A stretch of 64,000 bases of DNA from positions 186,001 to 250,000 of the forward strand of contig JAKADC010000003.1 of the NCBI GenBank assembly GCA_021820845.1, read 5' to 3'. This DNA comes from Pseudomonadota bacterium. GTDB taxonomy: Bacteria > Pseudomonadota > Gammaproteobacteria > Burkholderiales > Thiobacillaceae. The translations under genes were made by a program, and so were the position numbers. Below, piece by piece: positions 13,965 to 22,814 of this stretch; the first letter of the stretch is position 1; each line of letters starts with the position of its first letter. Below the pieces are notes generated by a model that was not told the DNA's origin, made no database searches, and saw only the letters and a program-made list of their open reading frames with translations.

Positions 13965-14031
13965 GCCGCCATCCTACGCCGTGCCCGCGTTTTCCAGAAT
14001 GCGTCCTCCGCGCTGCGCCAGCTTGTCCGGT

Positions 14032-14889
14032 TCAATGGCCAGCCAGCGTCGCCTTTGCCTTCACCAGGCGGCCGGCGCGATAGTCGGCCAGGGCCTCTTC
14101 GATCTCCTCGCGGCTCGTCATCACGAACGGGCCGTATTGCACGACCGGTTCGCCGATCGGGCGCCCGGCGACCAGGATGAAGCGCGCCCCCGCGCTCCCC
14201 GCCGCCAGTTCGATTGTGTCGCCGCTCCCCAGCACGGCGAGCGTGTGCGTCGCCAACGGCTCGCCCGCGAGCCGCGCGTCGCCCTCGAACACGTAGACGA
14301 AGGCATTGCGCGCATCGTCCAGCGGCTCGCTGAAACGGCCGGACGGCGGCAGGCTGACGTCGATGTAGAGCACGTCCGTCGCGGGGTCGTCGATCACGCC
14401 GCGCTGTCCGCCAAACGCACCTGCCAGCACCCGCACGCGGGCACCGTTTAGCGTCAGCTCGGGAATGGCTGCTGCAGAGAACTCCTGATAGGCCGGCGCC
14501 GACATCTTGTCCCGTGCGGGCAGGTTGATCCAGAGCTGGAAGCCGCGCATCAGGCCGTTGGTCTGCTGCGGCATCTCGGAATGGATGACGCCGCTCGCCG
14601 CCTTCATCCATTGCACGCCGCCGGCCTTGAGATCGCCCCGGTTGCCCATGCTGTCGCGGTGCGCCATGTGGCCGTCGAGCATGTAGGTGAAGGTGATGAA
14701 GCCGCGGTGCGGATGATCGGGAAAGCCGGCGATGTACTCGTCCGGATTGTCGCTGCCGAAGTGATCCAGCATCAGGAAGGGGTCGAGGTTTCGCAGCGCC
14801 GGCGTGCCGATGCTGCGGTGGACGGTGACGCCCGCGCCTTCGCTGACCTCGAAGGCGGGAACGAGCTGGCGTATCGGTCGTGGCGTCAT
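14032..14889 (-). CDS. Pirin family protein
   Basis: 285-residue bicupin of the pirin/YhaK family. The N-terminal cupin carries the metal ligands H59, H61 (DHPHRGF), H103 and E105 (GVIHSEMP). Characterised bacterial relatives act as quercetin dioxygenases or redox-sensitive regulators; which applies here is unknown. The C-terminal pirin domain contains RPIGEPVVQYGPFVMTS and DYRAGR. It ends 67 bp before the P-type ATPase start and lies 24 bp after the cyclopropane synthase gene, so it may be cotranscribed with the latter. Confidence 0.92.
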   Translation of the reverse strand: MTPRPIRQLVPAFEVSEGAGVTVHRSIGTPALRNLDPFLMLDHFGSDNPDEYIAGFPDHPHRGFITFTYMLDGHMAHRDSMGNRGDLKAGGVQWMKAASGVIHSEMPQQTNGLMRGFQLWINLPARDKMSAPAYQEFSAAAIPELTLNGARVRVLAGAFGGQRGVIDDPATDVLYIDVSLPPSGRFSEPLDDARNAFVYVFEGDARLAGEPLATHTLAVLGSGDTIELAAGSAGARFILVAGRPIGEPVVQYGPFVMTSREEIEEALADYRAGRLVKAKATLAGH

Positions 14890-14913
14890 GATCGCTCTTC
14901 CTCGCGCCGCGCC

Positions 14914-16125
14914 TCAGGCGTCGCGATAAATGAAATCCCGCTTGAATGGATAGTTCGGCTGCGTGCCGTCGACGGGCTTGCCCGCGAGCACCTGCCACAA
15001 TTCCATCCAGCCGTGATCGAAAGCGTAGGCCGAGCCGGCCATGTAGATCCGCCAGATGCGGTATTTCTGTTCGCCGATGAGGCGGCGTGCCTCGTCGGCA
15101 TGGGCCTCCAGCCGGGTGACCCAGTGCCACAGCGTCCTGCCGTAATGCGGACGCAGGTTCTCGGCGTCGAGACATTCGAGGCCGCTGCCGCCCGCGGCAC
15201 GCAGCACCTCGGATGCGTGCACCAGTTCGCCGCCCGGAAACACATAGTCCTCGATGAACTCCGAGATGCCGCTGCCGAGGCCGCCGGCATCGGGCTCGGA
15301 GGTGGTGATGCCGTGGTTGAGCACCAGCCCGCCCGGTTTCAGCAGCGCATGGATCTTGTCGAAATACGCGCGCAGGTTTAGCCGGCCGACGTGCTCGAAC
15401 ATGCCCACGCTGGCGATCTTGTCGTAGCCGCCGTGTTCGGGAACGTCGCGGTAGTCCATCCGCCGCACCTCGACCCGGCCGGCAAGCCCGCGCGCGGCGA
15501 TCTGCTGGACGACGTAGGCATGCTGATCGTCCGACAGCGTGATGCCGACCGCGTGCACGCCGTAGCGCTCGGCTGCATGCAGGATCAACCCGCCCCACCC
15601 GCAGCCGATGTCGAGAAACCGCTCGCCGGGCTGGAGATCGAGCTTGCGGCAGATGTGATCGAGCTTGGCCGCCTGGGCTTCGTCCAGGCTCATGTCCGGC
15701 GACTTGAAATAGGCGCAGGAATAGACGCGGCGGCTGTCCAGCCACAGGCCGTAGAAGTCGTTGGAAACGTCGTAGTGATACTGGATGTTCCTGCGGTCCT
15801 TGCTGCGCGTGTGGCGCCACCACTTCCAGCCGTCCGCTCCGGCCTTCGGCGTGACATCGCCGGCGTTGCAGAGGCGATCGCCGAGCGCGAGGATGTCGCG
15901 GACGTCGCCTTCCAGGTCGAGGTCGCCCTCGACGTAGGCCCGAGCCAGCGCGCCCAGGCTGGGCTCGGCCATGGCCTTGAGGCTGGCGGTCTGGTGCAGC
16001 CGCACCCTCACCGCGGCGTTGTCGGCGGTGCCGACCTCCTCGCCATTCCACAATTCGACGACGAACGGCAGGCCGGATGCTTCCACCCGTCGCCGCACCT
16101 GATGAACACGCAATTGATCCAGCAT
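14914..16125 (-). CDS. Cyclopropane-fatty-acid synthase family methyltransferase (first copy)
   Basis: 403-residue SAM-dependent enzyme expected to methylenate unsaturated acyl chains of membrane phospholipids. SAM motif I is FLDIGCGWGG (170-179). Catalytic-region motifs are HYDVSNDFY, YSCAYF and SVGMFEHVG; the C-terminus has FDHGWMELWQVLAGKP. It differs clearly from the second copy at 54.6 kb, which resembles the classical E. coli enzyme more closely. The N-terminal domain reads VVELWNGEE and VEGDLDLEGD. It is followed by pirin. Confidence 0.9.
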   Translation of the reverse strand: MLDQLRVHQVRRRVEASGLPFVVELWNGEEVGTADNAAVRVRLHQTASLKAMAEPSLGALARAYVEGDLDLEGDVRDILALGDRLCNAGDVTPKAGADGWKWWRHTRSKDRRNIQYHYDVSNDFYGLWLDSRRVYSCAYFKSPDMSLDEAQAAKLDHICRKLDLQPGERFLDIGCGWGGLILHAAERYGVHAVGITLSDDQHAYVVQQIAARGLAGRVEVRRMDYRDVPEHGGYDKIASVGMFEHVGRLNLRAYFDKIHALLKPGGLVLNHGITTSEPDAGGLGSGISEFIEDYVFPGGELVHASEVLRAAGGSGLECLDAENLRPHYGRTLWHWVTRLEAHADEARRLIGEQKYRIWRIYMAGSAYAFDHGWMELWQVLAGKPVDGTQPNYPFKRDFIYRDA

Positions 16126-16184
16126 CTCGTCTCCTCCGTAGATGACGGCGCCTTGTCGTATTGCCCTGCCGCCTGTGTATGACT

Positions 16185-16769
16185 TTAGGTCAGATCGACG
16201 ACGAGCGCAGCACGCGTCGTCTCCGCGAGCGTCATCGCTTCCACCCGATAGGCCGCCAGGTCGATGCCCATGCGGATCGGGCTGCCGCTTTTGGCAGCCG
16301 CGATCGAGGTGGGGTCCAGCTCGAAGCGCAGGAAATGCACCGACGAAGTCTTTTCCTCGTTCTCGCGCTCGAGGTCTTCGTCGGCGATGGCGAACACGCG
16401 CGGCTGCTCCGCCACCTGCACCCAGACGCGATCCTCGATGCCCTTCAGGCGAGCCAGCGCCAGCTTCCGCTCGTCCGCGTCGGAATACTGGATCATCATC
16501 GTGGCCTTCCAGTTGGTGCCGTCCGGAACCAGCGGATTGTAAGCATCGAGCTCGTCCTGGATGCCGGCTTCCTCGAAGGTGCGCTCGGCGCGCAGCATCT
16601 CCTGGATCTGGTAGCGCATGGTCTTCTCATCCTCGAAGATCAGCGTGACATGGTCGCCCAGTTCGACCATGCGGTTCTTCTTGTGCGCCATCACCTCGGC
16701 ACGCATGGCGGGTCGCACCTTGGCGTATCCCTCGAGGGTCATCAGGCTGTCACGGGTAATGTGCGGCAT
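16185..16769 (-). CDS. DUF3501 family protein
   Basis: 194-residue soluble protein of unknown biochemical role (MPHITRDSLMTLEGYAKVRP; RVWVQVAEQPRVFAIADEDLE; SVHFLRFEL). In many proteobacteria DUF3501 genes are next to a rubrerythrin and a GlpC-like Fe-S protein, as here, which suggests a shared oxidative-stress function. The chosen ATG has AAGGAGAG about 5 bases upstream; the frame opens 8 codons earlier without such a site. It lies 20 bp behind the Fe-S protein gene. Confidence 0.88.
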   Translation of the reverse strand: MPHITRDSLMTLEGYAKVRPAMRAEVMAHKKNRMVELGDHVTLIFEDEKTMRYQIQEMLRAERTFEEAGIQDELDAYNPLVPDGTNWKATMMIQYSDADERKLALARLKGIEDRVWVQVAEQPRVFAIADEDLERENEEKTSSVHFLRFELDPTSIAAAKSGSPIRMGIDLAAYRVEAMTLAETTRAALVVDLT

Positions 16770-16789
16770 GTTTGCTCTCCTTGCTGAAT

Positions 16790-18118
16790 TCATTCCAGGC
16801 CATAGGCGATGCGCAGCAGCGTGATCGGATGCTGCTTCTGCGCGGCGGAATCGCCCATGCCCTGCAGGATGTGGCGTGCGGCGATCGCGCAGTCTGAACT
16901 CACATAGTCCGGCTGCGGTTCAGCCATCTGGCGGAACACCGGCTTGCCGATCTTCATCGACTTGTCGAAGTGTTCGCTCTTCACGCCCCACGTGCCGTCA
17001 TGGCCGGAGCAGCGCTCGATCATCGTCACCGACGCGCCGGCCAACTGCAGCGCGTCGCGCGTCTTGTTGCCGATGTTCTGCACGCGCTGATGGCACGGCA
17101 CGTGGTACGACACCTTGCCGAGCGGCGACTTGAAGTCGGTCTTCAGCAGGCCGTCGGCGTTGCGCGCCATCAGGTATTCGAACGGGTCCCACATCGCTTC
17201 CTTCACCGCCAGCACGTCGGCGTCGTGCGGGAACATCAGCGGCAGTTCCTGCTTGTACATCAGCGTGCACGAAGGCACGGCGGTCAGGATCGCATAGCCC
17301 TCGCGGGCGAGCTTCGCCAGATGCGGGATATTGGTCTCCTTGAGCTTCTCGACCGCATCGAGATCGCCGAGCTCCAGCTTGGGCATGCCGCAGCAGACCT
17401 CCTTCTCCACCAGAATGGCGGGAATTTCATTGTGTGCCAGCAGCTTCAGGAGATCGTGGCCGATGCCCGGCTCGTTGTAGTTCACGTAGCAGGTCGCGTA
17501 GATCGCCACCTTGCCCGGTGTCTTCTGGCCGTCCCTCACCGCGAAGCCGCCGTTGGGCCTTGCCGTGGAACGGAATTTCGCGCTGTCGTACTCGGGCAGC
17601 CTGCGGTCCGGATGGATGCGCAACACGCTGCCCATCAGATTGCGCATGGGTTTGCTCTTCAGGCTGGCGTTCACCGCCTGCACCACCACCGGGATCGAGG
17701 CGAGCTTGCCCATCGCGTCGGTGCTCGAAAGGAGCCGGTCGCGGAACGCCGCGCCTTCCGTCTTGAACTTGATCGCCTTGGCACGCAGCATGGTGTGCGG
17801 AAAATCCACGTTCCACGGGTGCGGCGGCACGTAGGGACACTTCGTCATGTAGCAGAGATCGCACAGGTAGCATTCGTCGACCACCTTCCAGTAATCGGTC
17901 TTGGCGACGCCGTCGACTTCCATCGTCGGGGACTCGTCGACCAGATCGAACAGGGTCGGGAACGCGGTGCAAAGCGACACGCAACGGCGGCAGCCGTGGC
18001 AAATGTCGAAGATTCGCTCGAGCTCGTGGGTGAGCTTCTCCTCGTTATAGAAATCCGGATTCTTCCAGTCGATCGGATGGCGGGTGGGCGCTTCCAGGTT
18101 GCCTTCGCGTAGGCTCAT
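16790..18118 (-). CDS. GlpC/HdrD-like iron-sulfur protein with CCG domains
   Basis: 442-residue predicted electron-transfer protein. Two [4Fe-4S] motifs are at the N-terminus: CHGCRRCVSLC (40-50) and CYLCDLCYMTKCP (83-95). Two cysteine-rich CCG-type domains follow (CYVNYNEPG ... VEKEVCCGMPK; VPCHQRVQNIG ... ERCSGHDGTWG). The second CCG motif is altered to CSGHDG. No flavin or membrane segment is seen. The position between DUF3501 and rubrerythrin suggests it supplies electrons to peroxide reduction; this is inference. Confidence 0.9.
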   Translation of the reverse strand: MSLREGNLEAPTRHPIDWKNPDFYNEEKLTHELERIFDICHGCRRCVSLCTAFPTLFDLVDESPTMEVDGVAKTDYWKVVDECYLCDLCYMTKCPYVPPHPWNVDFPHTMLRAKAIKFKTEGAAFRDRLLSSTDAMGKLASIPVVVQAVNASLKSKPMRNLMGSVLRIHPDRRLPEYDSAKFRSTARPNGGFAVRDGQKTPGKVAIYATCYVNYNEPGIGHDLLKLLAHNEIPAILVEKEVCCGMPKLELGDLDAVEKLKETNIPHLAKLAREGYAILTAVPSCTLMYKQELPLMFPHDADVLAVKEAMWDPFEYLMARNADGLLKTDFKSPLGKVSYHVPCHQRVQNIGNKTRDALQLAGASVTMIERCSGHDGTWGVKSEHFDKSMKIGKPVFRQMAEPQPDYVSSDCAIAARHILQGMGDSAAQKQHPITLLRIAYGLE

Positions 18119-18159
18119 GCGAACTCCAGCTTAGATTTCGTATAAATAGGACGAGATTC

Positions 18160-18190
18160 AAAAAAAAGCGGGCCGAATCCGACCCGCTTT
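18160..18190 (-). terminator. Rho-independent terminator after rubrerythrin
   Basis: On the minus strand a GC-rich stem (AAAGCGGGTC pairing with GGCCCGCTTT, one wobble) is followed by a run of eight T. It lies between the rubrerythrin stop (18205) and the Fe-S protein start (18118), so it should reduce or uncouple downstream transcription. Confidence 0.85.
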
Positions 18191-18204
18191 CGGCCTGCGC
18201 GGTA

Positions 18205-18624
18205 TTAAGCGCCCAGGCTGTCCAGGGTCTTCTGGAACTTGTTCGCATGCGAGCGCTCGGCCTTGGCGAGCGTCTCGAACCAGTCGGCGATCTCGTCGAA
18301 TCCTTCCGCGCGTGCGTCCTTGGCCATGCCAGGATACATGTCGGTGTACTCGTGGGTTTCACCGGCGATCGCGGTCTTCAGGTTGTCGGCGGTGGGACCG
18401 AACGCCATGCCGGTGGCCGGGTCGCCGCACTTTTCCAGGTATTCCAGGTGGCCGTGGGCGTGGCCGGTTTCACCTTCGGCGGTGGAGCGGAAAACGGCGG
18501 CAACGTCGTTGTAGCCTTCGACGTCGGCCTTGGCTGCGAAGTAGAGGTAGCGGCGGTTGGCCTGCGATTCGCCGGCGAAGGCGGCCTTCAGATGTTCTTC
18601 GGTTTTCGAACCTTTGAGTTGCAT
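18205..18624 (-). CDS. rbr: Rubrerythrin (no rubredoxin domain)
   Basis: 139-residue diiron peroxidase-type protein. The four-helix ferritin-like domain shows E19 (AGES), E52 with H55 (GETGHA), E89 (AGETHEY) and E123 with H126 (AERSH). The C-terminal rubredoxin Cys4 domain of classical rubrerythrin (about 190 residues) is absent, so an outside electron donor is needed; the adjacent Fe-S protein is a candidate. It has its own terminator. A 13-bp palindrome lies about 115 bp upstream. Confidence 0.93.
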   Translation of the reverse strand: MQLKGSKTEEHLKAAFAGESQANRRYLYFAAKADVEGYNDVAAVFRSTAEGETGHAHGHLEYLEKCGDPATGMAFGPTADNLKTAIAGETHEYTDMYPGMAKDARAEGFDEIADWFETLAKAERSHANKFQKTLDSLGA

Positions 18625-18739
18625 AACCTGATCTCCTTTTTTTACATAAACATGCTTTGCAGCACTGAAATTTTCACCCTGTCTGAACCGCCCGGTCCCT
18701 TATCTATAGCAGGTCGCCCAGTGGATAAAATCCGGTTTT

Positions 18740-18752
18740 TAGACTAAGTCTA
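18740..18752. promoter_or_regulatory. Palindrome in the rubrerythrin/msrB intergenic region
   Basis: TAGACT-A-AGTCTA is a perfect 6+1+6 palindrome. It lies in the 261-bp space between divergent rbr and msrB. On the minus strand a -10-like TATAGA sits between it and rbr. GACT/AGTC half-sites recall Rrf2-type operators such as IscR, but the spacing differs; the regulator is unknown. Confidence 0.4.
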
Positions 18753-18885
18753 ATACCTGAACGAAGATTAAACCCGCCGTGATGACGCTGTCAACCGTCG
18801 CGCGAACAACCCTCGCGCAATCATGGCGATACGGCCCGCTGCCGCCGGCAGCGGGTAAACTGCCCGCCAATCAGGAGATTCGCTC

Positions 18886-19290
18886 ATGACTTCCGACAAG
18901 CCGAAAACCGACGCCGAATGGCGTGCCGACCTGAGTCCCGAGCAGTACCGCGTCCTGCGCGAGCATGGGACCGAACGGGCCTTCACCGGCGAATACTGGG
19001 ACCATCACGAAAGCGGCGAGTACCGCTGCGCCGCCTGCGGCGAGCCGCTGTTTTCGTCGACGGCCAAGTTCGATTCCGGCACCGGGTGGCCGAGCTTTTA
19101 TCAGCCGATGAACCCCGACGCCATCACGGAAAAAACGGATACGAGCCACGGCATGGTGCGCGTCGAGGCCCTGTGCCGCCGCTGCGGCTCGCATCTCGGC
19201 CACGTCTTTCCCGACGGCCCTGCCCCCACCGGCCTGCGCTACTGCATCAACTCGGCTTCGCTGCGCTTCCAGAAGACCCCACAGGACTGA
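18886..19290 (+). CDS. msrB: Peptide-methionine (R)-S-oxide reductase
   Basis: Repairs oxidised methionine (R-sulfoxide) in proteins using thioredoxin. 134 residues, cytoplasmic, no signal peptide. Zinc ligands are C48/C51 (CAAC) and C97/C100 (CRRC); the catalytic cysteine is C120 in [10 protein letters not shown]; the substrate pocket is [13 protein letters not shown]. No resolving cysteine is seen in the FDSGTGW segment. It is the first gene of a rightward unit with the flavin reductase 3 bp downstream. Confidence 0.97.
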   Translation: MTSDKPKTDAEWRADLSPEQYRVLREHGTERAFTGEYWDHHESGEYRCAACGEPLFSSTAKFDSGTGWPSFYQPMNPDAITEKTDTSHGMVRVEALCRRCGSHLGHVFPDGPAPTGLRYCINSASLRFQKTPQD

Positions 19291-19293
19291 GCC

Positions 19294-19998
19294 TTGCATA
19301 TCTTCGACGCCCGGATCACCGCGATCACCGCCGCTACGCCCACCATCCGCACGCTCCGCCTCGCCATCGCCGATGCCGACTTCCGGTTCTTGCCGGGGCA
19401 ATGGATCGACCTCGGAATCGAAGTCGACGGCGCGTCCCACGCATCGGGATATTCCATTACCACTTCGCCTGTCCACCGAGGCGAGATCGAGCTGGCGATC
19501 AAGGCCAGCACGCGCCATCCGGTCGCGCGCTGGGTGCACGAGCAGGCCCGGATCGGCGACCGCGTGCGCGTGAGCCAGGGCCAGGGGCCGTTCGTCTACC
19601 TGCCGGAAATGAGCGACAACGTCGTGCTGATAGGCGGCGGCGTGGGCGTCACGCCGCTGCTTTCGATCTTCCGCCACATCCGCGACGCCGAACTGGGCAC
19701 GGAAGCGCACCTCGTCTACAGCGTGTCGGACAGCCGCGAGATCCTGTTCCGCGACGAGCTCGAGGCGGCGGTGCGCGCGCACGACAACCTCCACGTGAGC
19801 ATCACCGTGACGCGGCCCGATCCCCAGTGGCACGGCCTCACCGGACGCATCGACCCGGTCAAGCTGCACGCGCTCGACGTGCCGGACGACACCCTGTACT
19901 ACCTGTGCGGGCCGCGGGGCATGATCGAGGACATGAGCGCCTTGCTCCACGGCCTGGGCGTGCCGATGAGCCGCATCATTTTCGAGAAGTGGTGGTAG
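19294..19998 (+). CDS. Ferredoxin-NADP reductase-like flavoprotein (OXNAD1-like)
   Basis: 234-residue FAD/NAD(P)H oxidoreductase without iron-sulfur or ferredoxin domain. The FAD domain has GYSITTSP (most FNRs have RxYS here) and the nucleotide domain has VVLIGGGVGVTPLLSI and YYLCGPRGMIEDM; the chain ends FEKWW. The start is TTG, three bases after the msrB stop, with AGGA about 8 bases ahead. The electron acceptor is unknown; cotranscription with msrB suggests a redox-repair role (inference). Confidence 0.85.
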   Translation: MHIFDARITAITAATPTIRTLRLAIADADFRFLPGQWIDLGIEVDGASHASGYSITTSPVHRGEIELAIKASTRHPVARWVHEQARIGDRVRVSQGQGPFVYLPEMSDNVVLIGGGVGVTPLLSIFRHIRDAELGTEAHLVYSVSDSREILFRDELEAAVRAHDNLHVSITVTRPDPQWHGLTGRIDPVKLHALDVPDDTLYYLCGPRGMIEDMSALLHGLGVPMSRIIFEKWW

Positions 19999-20070
19999 GT
20001 CGATCCGACCATTAAACAACGCGTGCAATCCGTGTAGGGTGCAGGCACCTCGTTCCGAACGGAGAATCCC

Positions 20071-21009
20071 ATGCGCCTCGCCTCCACGGTCGCCGCCCTC
20101 GTTTTCTGCACCGCTGCAGCGGCGGCCCCGAACGATGTCGTCCGGCCCTACCCTGCGCAACAGGTCAGCACCGGCGTCTATGTCATCCACGGCCCGCAGG
20201 GCGTGCCGTCCAAAGCCAACCAGAGCTTCATGAACAATCCGGCCTGGGTCGTCACCCGGGACGGCGTGGTCGTGATCGACCCGGGATCGAGCGTACAGGT
20301 GGGTCGCATGGTCGCGGCGCAGATTCGCAAGACGACCGACAAGCCGGTCACCCACGTGTTCGATACCCACGTTCACGGCGACCACTGGCTGGGCAATCAG
20401 GCCATTCTCGAAGCGTGGCCGAAAGCGACGCTCATCGCGCATCCCGACATGATCAAGCAGGCGAACAACGGCGCCGGCGCGTTCTGGATCAAGCTGATGT
20501 CGGACATGACCGGCGGCTATACCGACGGCACCCGCGCCGAGGTTCCCACGATCGAGGCGGCGGACGGCCAGGAATTCAGGATCGGCGGCAAGACCTTCCG
20601 CATCCACTCGTCGACCGACGCGCACAGCAAGACCGACCTCATGATCGAACTGGTGGAAGACCACATCCTGTTCACCGCGGACAATGTGCTGAATCATCAG
20701 GTCATGAACCTGCGCGACGGCACGTTCAAGGGCGTGATGAAGGCCACCGACCGGGCGCTCGCCCTCGACGCGGCGCTCTACGTGCCGGGACACGGCAAGA
20801 CCGGCGACCGCAAGTTCGTCGAAGACCAGAAGGCCTATTTCAGCACGCTGATGTCCGAAGTGCGTCGCATGTACGACGAAGGCAAGAGCGACTACGAGAT
20901 GAAGCCCGTCATCGCCGAGAAGCTCAAGGCCTACCGGGACTGGGCAGAGTGGGATACCAATCTGGGCCGGCAGATCAGCCTGGCGATCCTCGAAATCGAG
21001 CAGGAGTGA
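20071..21009 (+). CDS. Exported metallo-beta-lactamase-fold hydrolase
   Basis: 312 residues with a signal peptide ending near TAAAAA. The zinc-binding motif is THVHGDHWLG; further ligands lie in DAHSKTD, FTADNVLNH and VPGHGKTG. It resembles periplasmic SoxH-like hydrolases of unknown substrate. A good ribosome site (GGAG) precedes the ATG. A distant homologue of the same type lies at 61.05 kb. It lies 72 bp after the flavin reductase and converges with the DUF3301 gene. Confidence 0.88.
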   Translation: MRLASTVAALVFCTAAAAAPNDVVRPYPAQQVSTGVYVIHGPQGVPSKANQSFMNNPAWVVTRDGVVVIDPGSSVQVGRMVAAQIRKTTDKPVTHVFDTHVHGDHWLGNQAILEAWPKATLIAHPDMIKQANNGAGAFWIKLMSDMTGGYTDGTRAEVPTIEAADGQEFRIGGKTFRIHSSTDAHSKTDLMIELVEDHILFTADNVLNHQVMNLRDGTFKGVMKATDRALALDAALYVPGHGKTGDRKFVEDQKAYFSTLMSEVRRMYDEGKSDYEMKPVIAEKLKAYRDWAEWDTNLGRQISLAILEIEQE

Positions 21010-21046
21010 GGCCGGGGCACGGCCGCCGGCCGCGCTTCGACCGAAG

Positions 21047-21391
21047 CTAGTCTCTCAGCCGGGAGACGCTCGCCAGGTGTCCCGGCTGCCATTCCCCGTC
21101 GAGGTCGATCCATTCGACCCGGTCGCCGAGCATGCGGACGACGCCGGGACGGCGATTGTTGCCGGTATCCGAGAACTCGAAGCGATAGTCGCGCTGGAAC
21201 CTCAGGTGGCCGCTGGCGTTGCGTGCAAGGCGGATCCGGCTCACGGCCACGCTCTCGTCCAGGAGCTGCACGCCTCTCTCGCCGCAGGTACGACGGCCGC
21301 TCGCGACGGCCTGCTCGCGGGCGTGCATGGCGGCATACCAGTACCAGCCGCCCGCTCCCAGCAGTGCCAGCAGGACGGCCTCCCAGCTCAC
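21047..21391 (-). CDS. DUF3301 membrane-anchored protein
   Basis: 114 residues: an N-terminal membrane anchor (VLLALLGAGGWYWYAA), then a short domain with CGERGVQLLDESVAVSRIRL and FQRDYRFEFSDTG typical of DUF3301. Function unknown. It overlaps the upstream RNA helicase gene by 4 bp and is the last gene of the dapA-bamC-MBL-rhlE unit. Confidence 0.82.
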   Translation of the reverse strand: MSWEAVLLALLGAGGWYWYAAMHAREQAVASGRRTCGERGVQLLDESVAVSRIRLARNASGHLRFQRDYRFEFSDTGNNRRPGVVRMLGDRVEWIDLDGEWQPGHLASVSRLRD

Positions 21392-22785
21392 TGCCCGGCG
21401 GAATCGGGTTTGACCGGACTGCGAAACAGCGCCGCGACCTGCTTCTTGGGTGCCGGCCGCGTGAGCGCCGGCGCGCTTTCCGGGCGCGGCGCGTTGCTCG
21501 GCGCGTAGGGTTCGTCGAACAGCGCATCGCGCGGCGCCGCCGGCTTGCTGCGCGGCGCGCCGCGTTCGCGCTCGCCGTGCCGGTCCGCTCGCGGCGGACG
21601 CGCCTGGAAGGCGGGCACATCGGCCGCGCCGGGTTCGAAGCCGGGGACGATCACCGGTGTGAGCGTGCTGCCGATGAGTTTTTCGATGTCCTTGAGATAG
21701 CGCGTCTCGGCTTCGCTCACCAGCGAGATCGCCTCGCCCAGGGCGCCGGCGCGGCCGGTGCGGCCGATGCGGTGCACGTAGTCCTCGGCGTTGTGCGGCA
21801 GATCGTAGTTGACGACGAAGGGGAGCGCCTCGATGTCGATGCCGCGCGCCGCCACGTCGGTCGCGACCAGCACGCGGATGGTGCCCGCCTTGAAGGCGTC
21901 GAGCGCCTTGATGCGCTCCTGCTGCGTCTTGTCGCCGTGGATGGCGTCGGAGTGGATGCCGGCCTTGTTGAGTTCGTTGGCAAGCCGGTTGCAGCCGAGC
22001 TTCGTCCCCGTGAAGACCAGCACCTGCCGCAGGTCGCGGCTCTTGATGAGATGCGCCAGCAGTTGCCGCTTGCGCTCGTGATGCACCGGATGCACCACCT
22101 GCGTGACCGTCACCGCCGTCGTGTTGCGGGCCACCTCGATGAAGGTCGGTACGTTGAGGATGCTGTCGGCCAGCTTGCGGATCTCCTCGGGGAACGTGGC
22201 CGAGAACATCATGTTCACCCGCTGCGCCGGCAGCAGCGCGACGATGCGCTTGAGGTCGGGCATGAAACCCATGTCGAGCATGCGATCGGCCTCGTCGAGC
22301 ACCAGCGTGTTGACCTGCGAAAGCGACAGCGTCTTGTTCTGCACGTGATCGAGGAGCCGTCCGGGCGTCGCCACGAGGATCTCGACGCCGGTTTTCAGGA
22401 TGGGAATCTGCGTGTTGATGTTGACGCCGCCGTAGACCACGAGCGAACGCAGTGGCACGTGCTTGGTGTAGGCCTGGATGCTTTCCTCGACCTGGATCGC
22501 GAGCTCGCGCGTGGGGGTGAGGATCAGCGCGCGGATCGGATGCTTGGCCGGCGAGGTCCCGTTGTTGGCGAACGGCAGCAGGCGCTGGATCAGCGGCAGC
22601 GCGAAAGCCGCCGTCTTGCCGGTGCCGGTCTGTGCGGCGCCCAGGATGTCGCCGCCTTGCAGCGCCAGGGGAATCACCTGCGCCTGGATCGGCGTCGGCG
22701 TGGCGTAGCCCATCTCGTCGAGGGCACGCAGGATGTCGGGCGCGAGCCCGAGTTCAGCAAAAGTCGTCAAAATCGGTCCAGTCAA
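21388..22785 (-). CDS. rhlE: DEAD-box RNA helicase, RhlE type
   Basis: 465-residue ATP-dependent RNA helicase acting in ribosome assembly or RNA turnover. Ordered motifs: Q motif near TPIQAQVIP, Walker A AQTGTGKT, PTRELA, GG, TPGRLLD, DEAD (VLDEADRMLD), SAT, then ARGID and HRIGRTGRAG in the C-terminal RecA domain. The basic, low-complexity tail from about residue 390 (PPRADRHGERERG ...) is typical of RhlE. It lies 29 bp downstream of an MBL-fold gene. Confidence 0.93.
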   Translation of the reverse strand: MTGPILTTFAELGLAPDILRALDEMGYATPTPIQAQVIPLALQGGDILGAAQTGTGKTAAFALPLIQRLLPFANNGTSPAKHPIRALILTPTRELAIQVEESIQAYTKHVPLRSLVVYGGVNINTQIPILKTGVEILVATPGRLLDHVQNKTLSLSQVNTLVLDEADRMLDMGFMPDLKRIVALLPAQRVNMMFSATFPEEIRKLADSILNVPTFIEVARNTTAVTVTQVVHPVHHERKRQLLAHLIKSRDLRQVLVFTGTKLGCNRLANELNKAGIHSDAIHGDKTQQERIKALDAFKAGTIRVLVATDVAARGIDIEALPFVVNYDLPHNAEDYVHRIGRTGRAGALGEAISLVSEAETRYLKDIEKLIGSTLTPVIVPGFEPGAADVPAFQARPPRADRHGERERGAPRSKPAAPRDALFDEPYAPSNAPRPESAPALTRPAPKKQVAALFRSPVKPDSAGQ

Positions 22786-22814
22786 CTCTCTGGTTCGGTT
22801 GATGTATCAGCCGG

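Noticed and set aside
11496-14180. 894-codon open frame on the plus strand opposite the P-type ATPase
   Set aside because: Low-complexity Arg/Gln-rich translation, complementary to well-conserved ATPase motifs; a shadow frame.
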